Source: Aerococcus agrisoli (GTDB lineage Bacteria; Bacillota; Bacilli; Lactobacillales; Aerococcaceae). Taken from it: a stretch of DNA of 64,000 bases. The notes under the pieces were generated by a model. It worked only from the letters and a program-made list of their open reading frames with translations. It was not told the DNA's origin and did no database searches. This document shows, piece after piece, positions 9,235 through 17,470 of the stretch; within the stretch, counting starts at the first letter, position 1, and each line of letters opens with the position of its first letter. The translations under genes were made by a program, and so were the position numbers. The stretch spans positions 1 through 64,000 of the forward strand of contig NZ_RKMG01000001.1 of NCBI RefSeq assembly GCF_003797145.1. Direction: 5' to 3'.

Positions 9235-9948
9235 ATGTTTAAGTTCGAATTTATTTCCGCAGACATTCAGGAGAAAATTCGCCAGGGACATTACCCCGTT
9301 GGTCAATTATTGCCCAGCGAAAATGACCTGGCCAAAATTTATCATGTCTCGCGTGAAACCATTCGAAAAGCCCAAAAACGATTGGAAGAAACAGGATTTA
9401 TTCAGAAGAAGCAAGGTAAGGGCGCAATTGTCCTTGACTATGCACGCTTTTCTTTTCCCATTTCTGGGCTGACGTCTTATAAAGAATTGCAGGAAGCACA
9501 GCACTTCCAAAGTAAAACGACTGTCCTCGTCAACGAAGTCATTCCCGCACCGCAGCACCTAATTGGAGTGGATGGCGTGGAAGAAGGCGAGGAGTTCATT
9601 CATTTAGTGCGTAATCGTGAAATGGACGGGATGAATGTCATTGTCGACCATGATTATCTACGCCGGAAAGTTGTGGACCATATCCCAACTGAAATCGCTA
9701 GTATCTCCATGTATCAATACTTGGAGGGTGAGTTAGGCTTGGAAATTTCCTTTGCCAATAAGGAAATCGTCGCACAAAAAGCGGACCCGACTGATCAAAT
9801 TCAGATGGGGATTGGACCGGATGACTATATTATTCGTGTGAATAGTCACGTGTATTTGGAAGATGCTACATTTTTCCAATTCACTTCATCCCATCATCAA
9901 ATCGACAAATTCCGTTTTGCTGAATTTGCCCGCCGGATGTCGCATTAA
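9235..9948 (+). CDS. treR: Trehalose operon repressor, GntR family
   Basis: 237 aa. N-terminal winged helix (LPSENDLAKIYHVSRETIRKA, about 24-45) and a C-terminal UTRA effector domain (about 75-232). Blocks such as YLEGELGLEISFANKEIV and IDKFRFAEFARR closely resemble Bacillus subtilis TreR as I remember it, which binds trehalose-6-phosphate. ATG 9235 follows a TAGGTG ribosome site; GTG 9226 is less likely. It is co-transcribed with the nucleoside hydrolase and lies 3 kb from the treP-treC operon it should control. The operator palindrome occurs at both promoters. Confidence 0.9.
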   Translation: MFKFEFISADIQEKIRQGHYPVGQLLPSENDLAKIYHVSRETIRKAQKRLEETGFIQKKQGKGAIVLDYARFSFPISGLTSYKELQEAQHFQSKTTVLVNEVIPAPQHLIGVDGVEEGEEFIHLVRNREMDGMNVIVDHDYLRRKVVDHIPTEIASISMYQYLEGELGLEISFANKEIVAQKADPTDQIQMGIGPDDYIIRVNSHVYLEDATFFQFTSSHHQIDKFRFAEFARRMSH

Positions 9949-9966
9949 TGTTGATATGAATGATGT

Positions 9967-10004
9967 GAAAAAGGCGCTATTCCTGTGTGGAAAGTGCCTT
10001 TTTA
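9967..10004 (+). terminator. Terminator after treR
   Basis: AAAAAGGCGCT pairs imperfectly with AGTGCCTTTTT; the T-run follows. Confidence 0.7.
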
Positions 10005-10047
10005 CTGTATACTAAGCTTCAGAAAAGACATTTTGAAAGGACTAACT

Positions 10048-10650
10048 ATGCAGACAATTATTTCCGCTATCATCGTTTTTATCGCTACATCTATCGACTA
10101 CCTAATTATCCTAACCATGATTTTGGCCAAGCTGACACGTAAAGCAGATCGCCGCCAAGTGTATATTGGGGAGTATGCTGGAACGGCATGGCTTGTTTTG
10201 ATTAGCCTCTATTTTGCTTATATTTTGAATATGGTGCCAGAAGAGTGGATGGTTGGAACACTTGGTCTAATACCCTTATTTTTAGGGGTTCGTGCAATCT
10301 TCAAAGACGAAGATGAGGCCGATGAAGCCATGGAAAAATTTGAAGCGCGTGGTAATAAATCATTATTTTGGACGGTAACCTTAGTCACTATCGCGTCCGG
10401 TGGTGATAATGTAGGTATTTACATTCCTTACTTTGCCAGCCTTGACTGGGGGCAAATCCTAGTAGCTATTGCCGTCTTTGTTATAGGGGTCTCAGCCTTA
10501 TGTTACATTGCCTATCGTTTCAGTCGTTTGCCATTTATTGCTGAAACTATCGAAAAATATGAGAAAATCATTATCCCTGTTGTATTTATTGGCCTAGCTT
10601 TTTATATTATGTGGGAAAATGGTACCATCCAACATTTCTTGGGTATTTAA
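10048..10650 (+). CDS. CadD-family cadmium/cation exporter-like membrane protein
   Basis: 200 aa with about five to six hydrophobic segments and the CadD-type start IVFIATSIDYLIILTMILAK plus the conserved SGGDNVGIYIPYFA block near residue 133. The family belongs to the LysE superfamily and is linked to cadmium resistance in staphylococci; chromosomal members often have unknown substrates. No cadC-type regulator is adjacent. ATG 10048 follows GAAAGGA at 7 bp. It lies between two terminators, so it is a single-gene unit. Confidence 0.75.
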   Translation: MQTIISAIIVFIATSIDYLIILTMILAKLTRKADRRQVYIGEYAGTAWLVLISLYFAYILNMVPEEWMVGTLGLIPLFLGVRAIFKDEDEADEAMEKFEARGNKSLFWTVTLVTIASGGDNVGIYIPYFASLDWGQILVAIAVFVIGVSALCYIAYRFSRLPFIAETIEKYEKIIIPVVFIGLAFYIMWENGTIQHFLGI

Positions 10651-10663
10651 ATAAACTTTTGAT

Positions 10664-10703
10664 GAGAGATATTGGTCGTTTTTGACCAATATCTCTCTTT
10701 TTT
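10664..10703 (+). terminator. Terminator after the CadD-like gene
   Basis: A perfect 14-bp stem (GAGAGATATTGGTC with GACCAATATCTCTC), then six T residues. Confidence 0.9.
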
Positions 10704-10852
10704 GTTCAATGAAAAGTGCAATATTGTCCTGTTTATGAGAGACGAATGTTAGGAAATGCGCAAAAAACCCTTTTACACCGCCAATTTTTTTAAACTATAA
10801 GCATAATATGAGAAAGTTTTAATAAAAAACTAAGAAAGTTTTCAAAAAAATG

Positions 10853-10929
10853 TTTACATGATGAGAAACTTTCGATATATTATCTAACATACAACTGGAA
10901 AAACAAAAATTATGTAAGGTTTCCTAACA
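10853..10929 (+). promoter_or_regulatory. amt-glnK promoter with GlnR/TnrA-type box
   Basis: -35 TTTACA at 10853-10858, 17 bp spacer, -10 TATATT at 10876-10881. At 10913-10929 TGTAAGGTTTCCTAACA fits TGTNAN7TNACA exactly, the GlnR/TnrA consensus. Placed about 35 bp after the -10, it should act as a repression site when nitrogen is plentiful. The rest of 10704-10850 shows only an A/T-rich upstream region with a half-site TGTTAG near 10747. Confidence 0.75.
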
Positions 10930-10953
10930 TGTGTATAGAAAAGAGGTCTTTTT

Positions 10954-12189
10954 ATGGATACTGGAAGTATTGCTTTTATTATTGTCTGTTCGGCTTTGGT
11001 ATTTTTCATGACACCCGGATTAGCATTTTTCTATGGCGGTTTAGATCGTCGTAAAAACGTCATCAACACGATGATGATGAGTGTGGCACCCATTGCCATA
11101 GTATCTGTTATCTGGTTTGTTGTAGGTTATTCTCTTTCTTTTGGTGGAGAAGGTAGTCTTATCGGAGATTTCTCACATCTATTCTTTAACGGATTGAGCG
11201 AAACTGATTCTACACGTGGTTTAGAAATTCCTGATACTTTATTCGCAGCATTCCAAATGATGTTCCCGATTATTACGGTAGCAATCCTTACAGGAGCTGT
11301 AGCTGGACGCATGCGTTTTTCAGCACTATTAATTTTTATCGTCGCATGGTTGTTCGTAGTATACTTCCCATTTGCACATATGGTTTGGGACGAAGGTCTT
11401 TTAGCTCAATGGGGTACACTTGACTTCGCTGGTGGTGATGTTGTCCATATCACATCTGGTGTTTCAGGTTTAGTCTTAGCCTTGATGGTTGGGAAACGTC
11501 GCGATCACGGTCGTTTAGTCTTCCGTCCACATAACGTACCTTTCGTACTATTAGGTGCAGGTATCCTTTGGTTTGGTTGGTTCGGCTTTAACGCAGGTTC
11601 TGCTTTAGCTGCAAACGGTCAAGCTGTACATGCCTTAATCACAACACATTTATCAGCAGCATCAGCAATGTTATCTTGGATGTTAATTGAACGCTTTAAA
11701 ACTGGACACTACTCACTTGTCGGTGCATCAACAGGTTTAGTTGCCGGATTGGTTGCTATTACACCAGGTGCTGGTTTCGTTTCTCTATGGAGTGCCGTTG
11801 TTATCGGTTTGCTAGTTAGTCCAGTATGTTACTTTGCAATTTCTTACTTGAAACCGAAATTAGGTTACGATGACGCATTAGACGCATTCGGTTGTCACGG
11901 TATTGGTGGTATTTTCGGTGGTATCGTAACAGGTATCTTCACACTTCCAGAATACGCTTTAGACCCAGCAAACGTTGGTATCTTATACGGTAGCGGTAAC
12001 TTACTGTTCGTAACAATCGCTGCAATCCTATTTACTATCGCTTGGTCAGCTATCGGTACTTTTGTTATTGTAAAAGTAATCAGTTTCTTCATGCCAATTC
12101 GTGTCTCTGAACGTGCAGAAGCTGTCGGTCTTGATGATTCTGAACACGAAGAAACAGCATATCCAACATTTATGGGAATTGATTCCTAA
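10954..12189 (+). CDS. amt: Ammonium transporter, Amt/MEP family
   Basis: 411-aa membrane channel for ammonium with about 11 membrane segments. The twin pore histidines appear at His165 (GDVVHITSG) and His315 (FGCHGIGGI), and the opening TPGLAFFYGGLDRRKN is typical. The cytoplasmic C-tail is short. It is followed after 24 bp by the PII gene, the universal amtB-glnK pairing in which PII plugs the channel when nitrogen is sufficient. A GlnR/TnrA box precedes it. Confidence 0.95.
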   Translation: MDTGSIAFIIVCSALVFFMTPGLAFFYGGLDRRKNVINTMMMSVAPIAIVSVIWFVVGYSLSFGGEGSLIGDFSHLFFNGLSETDSTRGLEIPDTLFAAFQMMFPIITVAILTGAVAGRMRFSALLIFIVAWLFVVYFPFAHMVWDEGLLAQWGTLDFAGGDVVHITSGVSGLVLALMVGKRRDHGRLVFRPHNVPFVLLGAGILWFGWFGFNAGSALAANGQAVHALITTHLSAASAMLSWMLIERFKTGHYSLVGASTGLVAGLVAITPGAGFVSLWSAVVIGLLVSPVCYFAISYLKPKLGYDDALDAFGCHGIGGIFGGIVTGIFTLPEYALDPANVGILYGSGNLLFVTIAAILFTIAWSAIGTFVIVKVISFFMPIRVSERAEAVGLDDSEHEETAYPTFMGIDS

Positions 12190-12213
12190 TAACGTAGGGA
12201 GAGGAAGATGACT

Positions 12214-12558
12214 ATGAAAAAAATCGAAGCTATCATTCGACCAGATCGATTAGAAGATTTAAAATACGGCTTATCAAAAGCTGGTTTCACAAGCGGCATG
12301 ACTATTAGTCAAGTACTAGGAAACGGTAATCAACAAGGCTTCGCGGAAATTGTCCGTGGTCAAAAAGTATTACCAACCTTACTAGCCAAAGTCAAAGTAG
12401 AGATTGTCACATCAGACGATCGCGTTGACGGAATCGTTGACCTAATCTGCAAGCTAGTTAGCACAGGTGAAGTTGGCGATGGCAAAATCTTTATTTCCAC
12501 AATTGACGAAGCAATTCGTATACGTACAGGGGAACGCGATGGCGACGCCCTAAAATAA
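12214..12558 (+). CDS. glnK: PII nitrogen regulatory protein
   Basis: 114-aa PII protein, trimeric, binds ATP/ADP and 2-oxoglutarate and blocks Amt. [17 protein letters not shown] begins the fold; GDGKIFIS and the C-terminal IRIRTGERD are the nucleotide-binding signatures. In the T-loop, the residue at the Tyr51 position of E. coli GlnB is Val (AEIVRG instead of AELYRG), so uridylylation there is not possible. ATG 12214 is preferred to ATG 12208 because the GGGAGAGG site is too close to the latter. Confidence 0.92.
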   Translation: MKKIEAIIRPDRLEDLKYGLSKAGFTSGMTISQVLGNGNQQGFAEIVRGQKVLPTLLAKVKVEIVTSDDRVDGIVDLICKLVSTGEVGDGKIFISTIDEAIRIRTGERDGDALK

Positions 12559-12564
12559 ACGAAA

Positions 12565-12596
12565 GAAGACTAGGGCAAATGTTCTAGTCTTTTTTC
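12565..12596 (+). terminator. Terminator of amt-glnK
   Basis: AGACTAG (12567-12573) pairs with CTAGTCT (12584-12590), followed by a T-run. Confidence 0.85.
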
Positions 12597-12608
12597 ATGC
12601 CTTTGATT

Positions 12609-12890
12609 CAACTACAGGATTCCGTATTTAAACACAGGCAATAGTGCCTATAGGAAGGGCTTGTGCAATCACCGGCCCTTCACAAATAATAAAATATTAG
12701 GGTGAAAATGAAACGCCACAATCAACAGGACTTCAAATTTTTAGCCGCAGGCGGAGGTGTATGTCCTTTAGCCGTGAAGAAGGATGAAATCGAGACCTTG
12801 GCTCGATTTCAAGCCGAGAGACCAAGGCTCTCGGAGGTCCCACGGCTTTTAAAGGACTATACACGACAAGCCGAAGGCTCATAAAGATAG
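12609..12890 (+). repeat. Family B structured repeat, copy 1 (~280 bp)
   Basis: Aligns over its whole length, inverted, with 25858-26138. The strands at 12757-12776 and 12841-12864 pair into a long interrupted stem that closes two hairpins: 12786-12794 with 12802-12810 (GAAATCGAG/CTCGATTTC) and 12814-12820 with 12828-12834 (CCGAGAG/CTCTCGG). It contains a 60-codon open frame, also open in copy 2, but most differences between copies change the amino acid, so I read it as a structured DNA/RNA element rather than a gene. Confidence 0.75.
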
Positions 12891-12904
12891 ATATGAACAC
12901 AAAG

Positions 12905-12937
12905 AAAAGCCTCCAAGTTTCAACTTGAAGGCTTTTT
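12905..12937 (-). terminator. Terminator of treP-treC (can work in both directions)
   Basis: AAGCCTCCAAGT pairs with ACTTGAAGGCTT around a TTCA loop, with A residues on one side and T residues on the other; 14 bp past the treC stop. Confidence 0.8.
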
Positions 12938-12950
12938 CCTTTATTCAAAT

Positions 12951-14621
12951 CTATTTCGTAATGAAGGCAACCGTTTCGTATGGTCCTAAATCAAATTCAC
13001 GGGTAAATGTATCAAGCACATCATTACCAAGTAATTTGTCATAGCTGCGATTTAAATCAACACTATCCGGCAAGGTCACAGTAGTGGTGCCAGGGTAGAA
13101 ATGACTGAACACATACAAGACTTGGTCATCCAAAGTTCGGTAGTAAGCCAAGACTTCAGGGTGGTCCGTCAACAACTCATGATAAGCACCATCTTGGATA
13201 ATCGGCATATCATGACGCAACTTAATCAATTGTTGGTAGTAAGGGAAAATTTTGCCACTTTCCAATTCCTTGGCCACATTAATGTCCTTATAATTATCCG
13301 CAACTTTCAACCACGGCGTACCTGTTGTAAAACCGGCATTTTCTGAATCATCCCATTGCATTGGGGTACGTGATGTGTCACGTGATTTGAACTGGATAAT
13401 TTCCATGGTTTCTTCCTCAGAAAGTCCCTTATCCAATAAAATCTTGTAGTTGTTCCAAGTCTCAATATCATTGTAATCGTTGATATCTGTGAAGTCAGGG
13501 TTGGTCATCCCAATTTCCTCACCTTCAAAGACGTAAGGTGTACCGCGCATGAAATGAATGGTTTGTGCCAACATGGTGGCTGTTTCATACGGATAGTTGA
13601 CCGTGTCGCCGAAGCGTGAGTTGGCGCGCGGTTGGTCGTGGTTATTCCAGAACAAAGCGTTCCAACCATTACCGTCCGACATGCCTTTTTGCCAATCATT
13701 TAAAATCTCTTTCAAGCTTTGGAAATCGAAAGCTACTTTCGACCATTTTTCGCCGTCCAGATAATCGACTTTTAAATGGTGGAAGGAGAAAATCATAGAC
13801 AATTTCTCTTCATCCGGATTGGTATAGCGCACACCATCCTCGATTGTCGTCGAAGACATCTCGCCGACCGTCACAAAGCCCTCGATATCGCCAAAGGTAG
13901 ACGTCGCCATCTCCTTTACCCAACGATGCGAATTCTCCGTATCCGTGTACAGACGCTTCTCTTGCGTCGAACCCGGCCCGTCAATCGAGTCTTCTAGGAT
14001 CTCGCTCTTACCAACCACATTCATCACGTCGAAACGGAAACCACCCACACCCTTATCAATCCAGAAGCGTAAGATGTCAAAAAGAGCTTCGCGCACTTTT
14101 GGATTATGCCAGTTTAGATCGGCTTGGGTGACATCGTATAGATGCAGATAATAGAGGTCGGTATCACCAAATTGTGCCCAAGCAGGCCCACCAAATTTGG
14201 ATTCCCAGTTGGTCGGTAGACTACCATCTGCTTTCAAAGGGCGTAAGTAGTAATACTCCTGGTATTCCTCGTCGCCTGCTAGCGCTTTTTGGAACCATTC
14301 ATGGTCAGTAGAAGAATGGTTTAATGGCATGTCGAGCATGATGTCGATGCCGCGGGCTTTGGCTTTTTGAGCTAATTCTGTGAAGTCGTCCATGGTCCCA
14401 AAACGTGGATCAATGGCCGTGTAGTCTGAAATGTCATAGCCATTGTCATGTTGGGGAGACGGATAGAATGGGTTAAGCCAAATCATGTCGATGCCTAATT
14501 TTTCTAAGTAGTCTAATTTTTCGATGATGCCTCTAAAATCACCGAAGCCGTCGCCGTTAGCGTCGTTGAAAGATTTTGGGTAAATCTGGTAGATCACCTT
14601 TTTGCCAAGATTGTTTGTCAT
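12951..14621 (-). CDS. treC: Trehalose-6-phosphate hydrolase, GH13
   Basis: 556 aa, cytoplasmic. Splits trehalose-6-phosphate from the PTS into glucose and glucose-6-phosphate. The GH13 (beta/alpha)8 barrel shows the catalytic set: nucleophile Asp198 (GGFRFDVMN), acid/base Glu254 (TVGEMSS) and Asp329 (NNHDQPR). Length matches the TreA/TreC subfamily. An oligo-1,6-glucosidase reading of the sequence alone is possible, but the adjacent trehalose PTS and the TreR-type operator decide it. A hairpin followed by T residues lies between treP and this gene (14651-14686), so part of the transcripts probably stop before treC. Confidence 0.92.
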   Translation of the reverse strand: MTNNLGKKVIYQIYPKSFNDANGDGFGDFRGIIEKLDYLEKLGIDMIWLNPFYPSPQHDNGYDISDYTAIDPRFGTMDDFTELAQKAKARGIDIMLDMPLNHSSTDHEWFQKALAGDEEYQEYYYLRPLKADGSLPTNWESKFGGPAWAQFGDTDLYYLHLYDVTQADLNWHNPKVREALFDILRFWIDKGVGGFRFDVMNVVGKSEILEDSIDGPGSTQEKRLYTDTENSHRWVKEMATSTFGDIEGFVTVGEMSSTTIEDGVRYTNPDEEKLSMIFSFHHLKVDYLDGEKWSKVAFDFQSLKEILNDWQKGMSDGNGWNALFWNNHDQPRANSRFGDTVNYPYETATMLAQTIHFMRGTPYVFEGEEIGMTNPDFTDINDYNDIETWNNYKILLDKGLSEEETMEIIQFKSRDTSRTPMQWDDSENAGFTTGTPWLKVADNYKDINVAKELESGKIFPYYQQLIKLRHDMPIIQDGAYHELLTDHPEVLAYYRTLDDQVLYVFSHFYPGTTTVTLPDSVDLNRSYDKLLGNDVLDTFTREFDLGPYETVAFITK

Positions 14622-14650
14622 ATGAATCCTTCCTCCTTTTCCTTTGAGAA

Positions 14651-14686
14651 AAAAATGCTCGCCCGTGGTTGTCTACCAAGGCGAGC
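14651..14686 (-). terminator. Intercistronic hairpin-terminator between treP and treC
   Basis: On the minus strand GCTCGCC pairs with GGCGAGC (7 bp), plus an inner TGGT/ACCA, and the stem is followed by ATTTTTTT. It has the form of an intrinsic terminator inside the operon, or an mRNA-stabilising stem. Confidence 0.7.
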
Positions 14687-14710
14687 GCTTTGTTTACGGA
14701 TATCCGCTAT

Positions 14711-16213
14711 TTAAAATTTTACGTTGAAGTCTAGTTTGTTTTTCGCTAAGAAGCCAGTTTTTCTGAAGACTAATGTCAATGCAAATGGTACCACAATTGC
14801 GATAAGCATTGCTAATGCGAACCAACCCCAGTATTGGAATTGAATGGCTAAGATACCAGGTAAACCACCGACACCGATTGAGTTAGCGGTAATACCAACA
14901 CTTGTTGTTAATAGACCGGCTAAACCTGAACCAATCATGGCTGCGACGAATGGGTAAACATATTTAATGGTTACACCGAACATGGCAGGTTCTGTTACCC
15001 CTAAGTAAGCTGAAACAGCTGATGGGATAGTGATTTGGCTTTCTTTTTCATCGTGACGAGTTGCCCACCAGATACCCATTACAGCAGATGCTTGGGCGAT
15101 GTTTGATAGGGCAATCATTGGCCATAGACCTGTACCACCGAAGTCAGCGATTAATTGCGTATCGATAGCGTTGGTCATGTGGTGTAAACCTGTAATTACT
15201 AATGGAGAGTATAGGGCACCGAAGATTAGACCGAATAACCATGAAACTGGACCAGTTAAACCTGCGTATACGATACCTGAGATAAATGTACCAATTGCCC
15301 AACCAATAGGACCTAAAACAGTATGAGCCAAAATGATGGCTGGTACTAATGAAAGGAATGGTACGAAGATCATTGAAATCATTTCTGGGATGTGTTTACG
15401 CCAGAAGATTTCTAACCAAGATAGTGCTAAACCGGCGAAAATCGCTGGTAATACTTGTGCTTGGTAACCAATCATGTCAATTTGGAAGAATCCGAAGTCC
15501 CATTGTGGTACCTCACCAGCGGCTAAGGCTGCAGGTGCTGCATAAGCGTTTAATAATTGTGGTGATACTAATGTAATACCTAAAACAATACCTAAAATTT
15601 GGGTTGTACCCATTTTACGCGTAACAGACCATGTAATACCTACTGGCAAGAAGTGGAAGATGGCTTCACCTGGTAACCAAAGGAAGCTATTCACACCCGC
15701 CCAGAAAGGCGATACGTTAACGATTGTGTTGTAAATTGGTGTACCGTCGGCTGCTGTTTGGGCAACACCCTCAACGATTTTTTGGCCAAGGAATGACATT
15801 GGCACACCTTCAAGTACGTTACGGAAACCTAAGATAAGACCCCCAACAATAATGGCTGGAATAATAGGGGCGAATACTTCAGCTAAGAAAGTCATGGCTT
15901 TTTGTAGCCAGTTTTGTTGTTGACTAGCGGCAAGCGCTTTCACTTCTTCCTTAGAAGTACCAGTTACACCTGAAACGGCTTGGAAGTCATTATAAAACTC
16001 TGCAACCTTGTTCCCGATGATGACTTGGAATTGACCTGCTTGGGTAAAAGTACCTTTTACAGAATCCAACTCTTCAATTGCTTTCACGTCCGCTTTGCTT
16101 GGATCGTTCAAAACGAAACGCATACGTGTGGCACAGTGCGTTACCGCGCCGATGTTTTCTTTACCACCAATGTCTGCTAACAAGGCTGTGGCATCTTGTT
16201 TGAAATCACTCAT
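14711..16213 (-). CDS. treP: PTS trehalose-specific EIIBC
   Basis: 500 aa. The N-terminal EIIB domain has the phosphorylated Cys27 in AVTHCATRMRF. From about residue 105 an EIIC domain of the glucose/sucrose family follows, with the substrate-loop motif GLHHMTNAIDTQL near 345. It imports trehalose as trehalose-6-phosphate. There is no EIIA domain, so a glucose-type EIIA from elsewhere must supply phosphate, as for B. subtilis TreP. First gene of the operon; the start has an AGGAGGAG ribosome site. Promoter with TreR operator and cre at 16280-16338. Confidence 0.93.
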   Translation of the reverse strand: MSDFKQDATALLADIGGKENIGAVTHCATRMRFVLNDPSKADVKAIEELDSVKGTFTQAGQFQVIIGNKVAEFYNDFQAVSGVTGTSKEEVKALAASQQQNWLQKAMTFLAEVFAPIIPAIIVGGLILGFRNVLEGVPMSFLGQKIVEGVAQTAADGTPIYNTIVNVSPFWAGVNSFLWLPGEAIFHFLPVGITWSVTRKMGTTQILGIVLGITLVSPQLLNAYAAPAALAAGEVPQWDFGFFQIDMIGYQAQVLPAIFAGLALSWLEIFWRKHIPEMISMIFVPFLSLVPAIILAHTVLGPIGWAIGTFISGIVYAGLTGPVSWLFGLIFGALYSPLVITGLHHMTNAIDTQLIADFGGTGLWPMIALSNIAQASAVMGIWWATRHDEKESQITIPSAVSAYLGVTEPAMFGVTIKYVYPFVAAMIGSGLAGLLTTSVGITANSIGVGGLPGILAIQFQYWGWFALAMLIAIVVPFALTLVFRKTGFLAKNKLDFNVKF

Positions 16214-16279
16214 TTTTTCTCCTCCTTAATGTCTGACAACAGCTGTTTCTAACAGCAACCCATATTGCAAAATTCAACT

Positions 16280-16338
16280 AACTTGTCTATACAAGTTATT
16301 TACACCTATATTATATAATGTTACCGTTTTCAAATCAA
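16280..16338 (-). promoter_or_regulatory. treP promoter with TreR operator and cre
   Basis: Read on the minus strand: -35 TTGATT (16333-16338), 17 bp spacer, -10 TATAAT (16310-16315). The spacer holds TTGAAAACGGTAACA (16319-16333), a full match to the cre consensus. Just after the -10, at 16280-16297, lies the near-perfect palindrome AACTTGTCTATACAAGTT. Its core is the same as the palindrome before the nucleoside hydrolase-treR operon. Confidence 0.88.
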
Positions 16339-16489
16339 GTGTTTATTTTCAAAAGAAAAAAATATTTTATAGACCACTAGTTAATAGGAAGAAAAGTCTC
16401 AATCTCCTTTGACACACTAGGATAGCTGTTGGTATGCCTGTCATAAAGTGGTAAAATTAGCCATGATTTAAAAAAGAAAGAGGTGTGGC

Positions 16490-17017
16490 ATGACGGAAGA
16501 AAATCACGAACGCTTAAGTGATCTCCCAGAAGAACAAGTAAAATTCATGCAAGCTGCAATTGATGAAGCAAATAAAGCGGCGGCCATCGGTGAAGTACCG
16601 ATTGGGGCGGTCGTTGTCTACGATGGTGAAATCATCGGGCGGGGGCATAATTTGCGGGAAAACAGCCAGAATGCGACCACGCATGCGGAAATGATTGCCA
16701 TTCAAGAAGCCAATAAAAACCGGGATTCTTGGCGACTAATGGATGCGGATTTATATGTCACGCTTGAGCCGTGTCCCATGTGTTCAGGTGCCATGATCCA
16801 AAGCCGTGTACGTCATGTATACTTTGGCGCTTATGACCAAAAGGGTGGAACGGCGGGCACGCTCATGAATTTACTGCAGGACAGTCGTTTTAACCATCAA
16901 GTAGGCGTAACGGGTGGTGTCATGCATGATGAGTGTCAAAAACTCTTGCAAGACTTCTTTGCAGAACTAAGACTGAAACGCAAAAATGCCAGCCGCAAGC
17001 CCAAATTGGACGCCTAA
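16490..17017 (+). CDS. tadA: tRNA-specific adenosine deaminase
   Basis: 175 aa, cytoplasmic. Deaminates A34 of tRNA-Arg(ACG) to inosine, an essential step. The zinc site and catalytic Glu are visible: His65-Ala-Glu67 and Cys95/Cys98 (LEPCPMCSGAM). Length and the basic C-terminal tail are ordinary. In many Firmicutes tadA is followed closely by the SRP RNA and dnaX; here the V-ATPase operon lies between tadA and the SRP RNA, and dnaX is not in the window. Confidence 0.93.
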   Translation: MTEENHERLSDLPEEQVKFMQAAIDEANKAAAIGEVPIGAVVVYDGEIIGRGHNLRENSQNATTHAEMIAIQEANKNRDSWRLMDADLYVTLEPCPMCSGAMIQSRVRHVYFGAYDQKGGTAGTLMNLLQDSRFNHQVGVTGGVMHDECQKLLQDFFAELRLKRKNASRKPKLDA

Positions 17018-17044
17018 GAAATGCAATGATATCGGGCATTTTTA
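17018..17044 (+). terminator. Possible weak terminator after tadA
   Basis: Short stem AAATGC/GCATTT followed by T residues. Confidence 0.35.
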
Positions 17045-17143
17045 TGGATAAGGTGGCTTGTTTATCAGATTGTATTAATATTTTAAATAAGCGTTTTCTT
17101 TGTTATAATTAAAGTGTTATATCGCTTTAGGGAGGTGAATGAA

Positions 17144-17470
17144 TTGACCAGCAAAACTTTAGAACAAATTGTCGATACTGAAAAGGCTACGAAAGACCTT
17201 GTCAAACAATATGAGGAAAAACGTGAAGCTTTATCAGCTGATAAAGAACGTCAAATAGCAACATGGGCATCTGAAAAGGATGCAGCTGTAACCGCCTTTC
17301 AACAAGCGCAAGTAGATGCGAACCAAAAAGTGTTACAAGCTTATCAAGCTGAAGAAAAAGCTAAGAATGATCAAGAAATTCAAGAATTGAAAGATAAATT
17401 CCAGAATGACTTGCCTGCTTTAGTATCAGTTGTAATTTCGGAGGTGAAAAATAGTTATGGCAATCGCTAA
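17144..17470 (+). CDS. ntpF: V-type ATPase peripheral stalk subunit (NtpF/AhaH, G/H-like)
   Basis: About 108 aa, almost entirely charged alpha-helix with an Ala/Lys/Glu-rich coiled coil. With NtpE it forms the peripheral stalks holding the V1 head against the membrane. The start is taken as TTG 17144 because AGGGAGGTG ends 6 bp before it; no ATG fits. A -10 TATAAT at 17104-17109 marks the operon promoter, with a weak -35. The gene overlaps ntpI by 14 bp. Identity rests on coiled-coil character and on its first place in the order F-I-K-E-C-G-A-B-D, as in Enterococcus hirae. Confidence 0.85.
   Translation: MTSKTLEQIVDTEKATKDLVKQYEEKREALSADKERQIATWASEKDAAVTAFQQAQVDANQKVLQAYQAEEKAKNDQEIQELKDKFQNDLPALVSVVISEVKNSYGNR

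Noticed and set aside
12795..12827. Kissing-loop between the two hairpin loops of family B (CCTTGG with CCAAGG)
   Set aside because: Works in copy 1 only; in copy 2 the loops are ACTTGG and CCTTGG, which are not complementary.
12702..12884. 60-codon open frame in family B copy 1, also open in copy 2
   Set aside because: Between the copies most substitutions change the amino acid, there is no good ribosome site, and the region folds into a long stem with two hairpins. Open frame is probably incidental.
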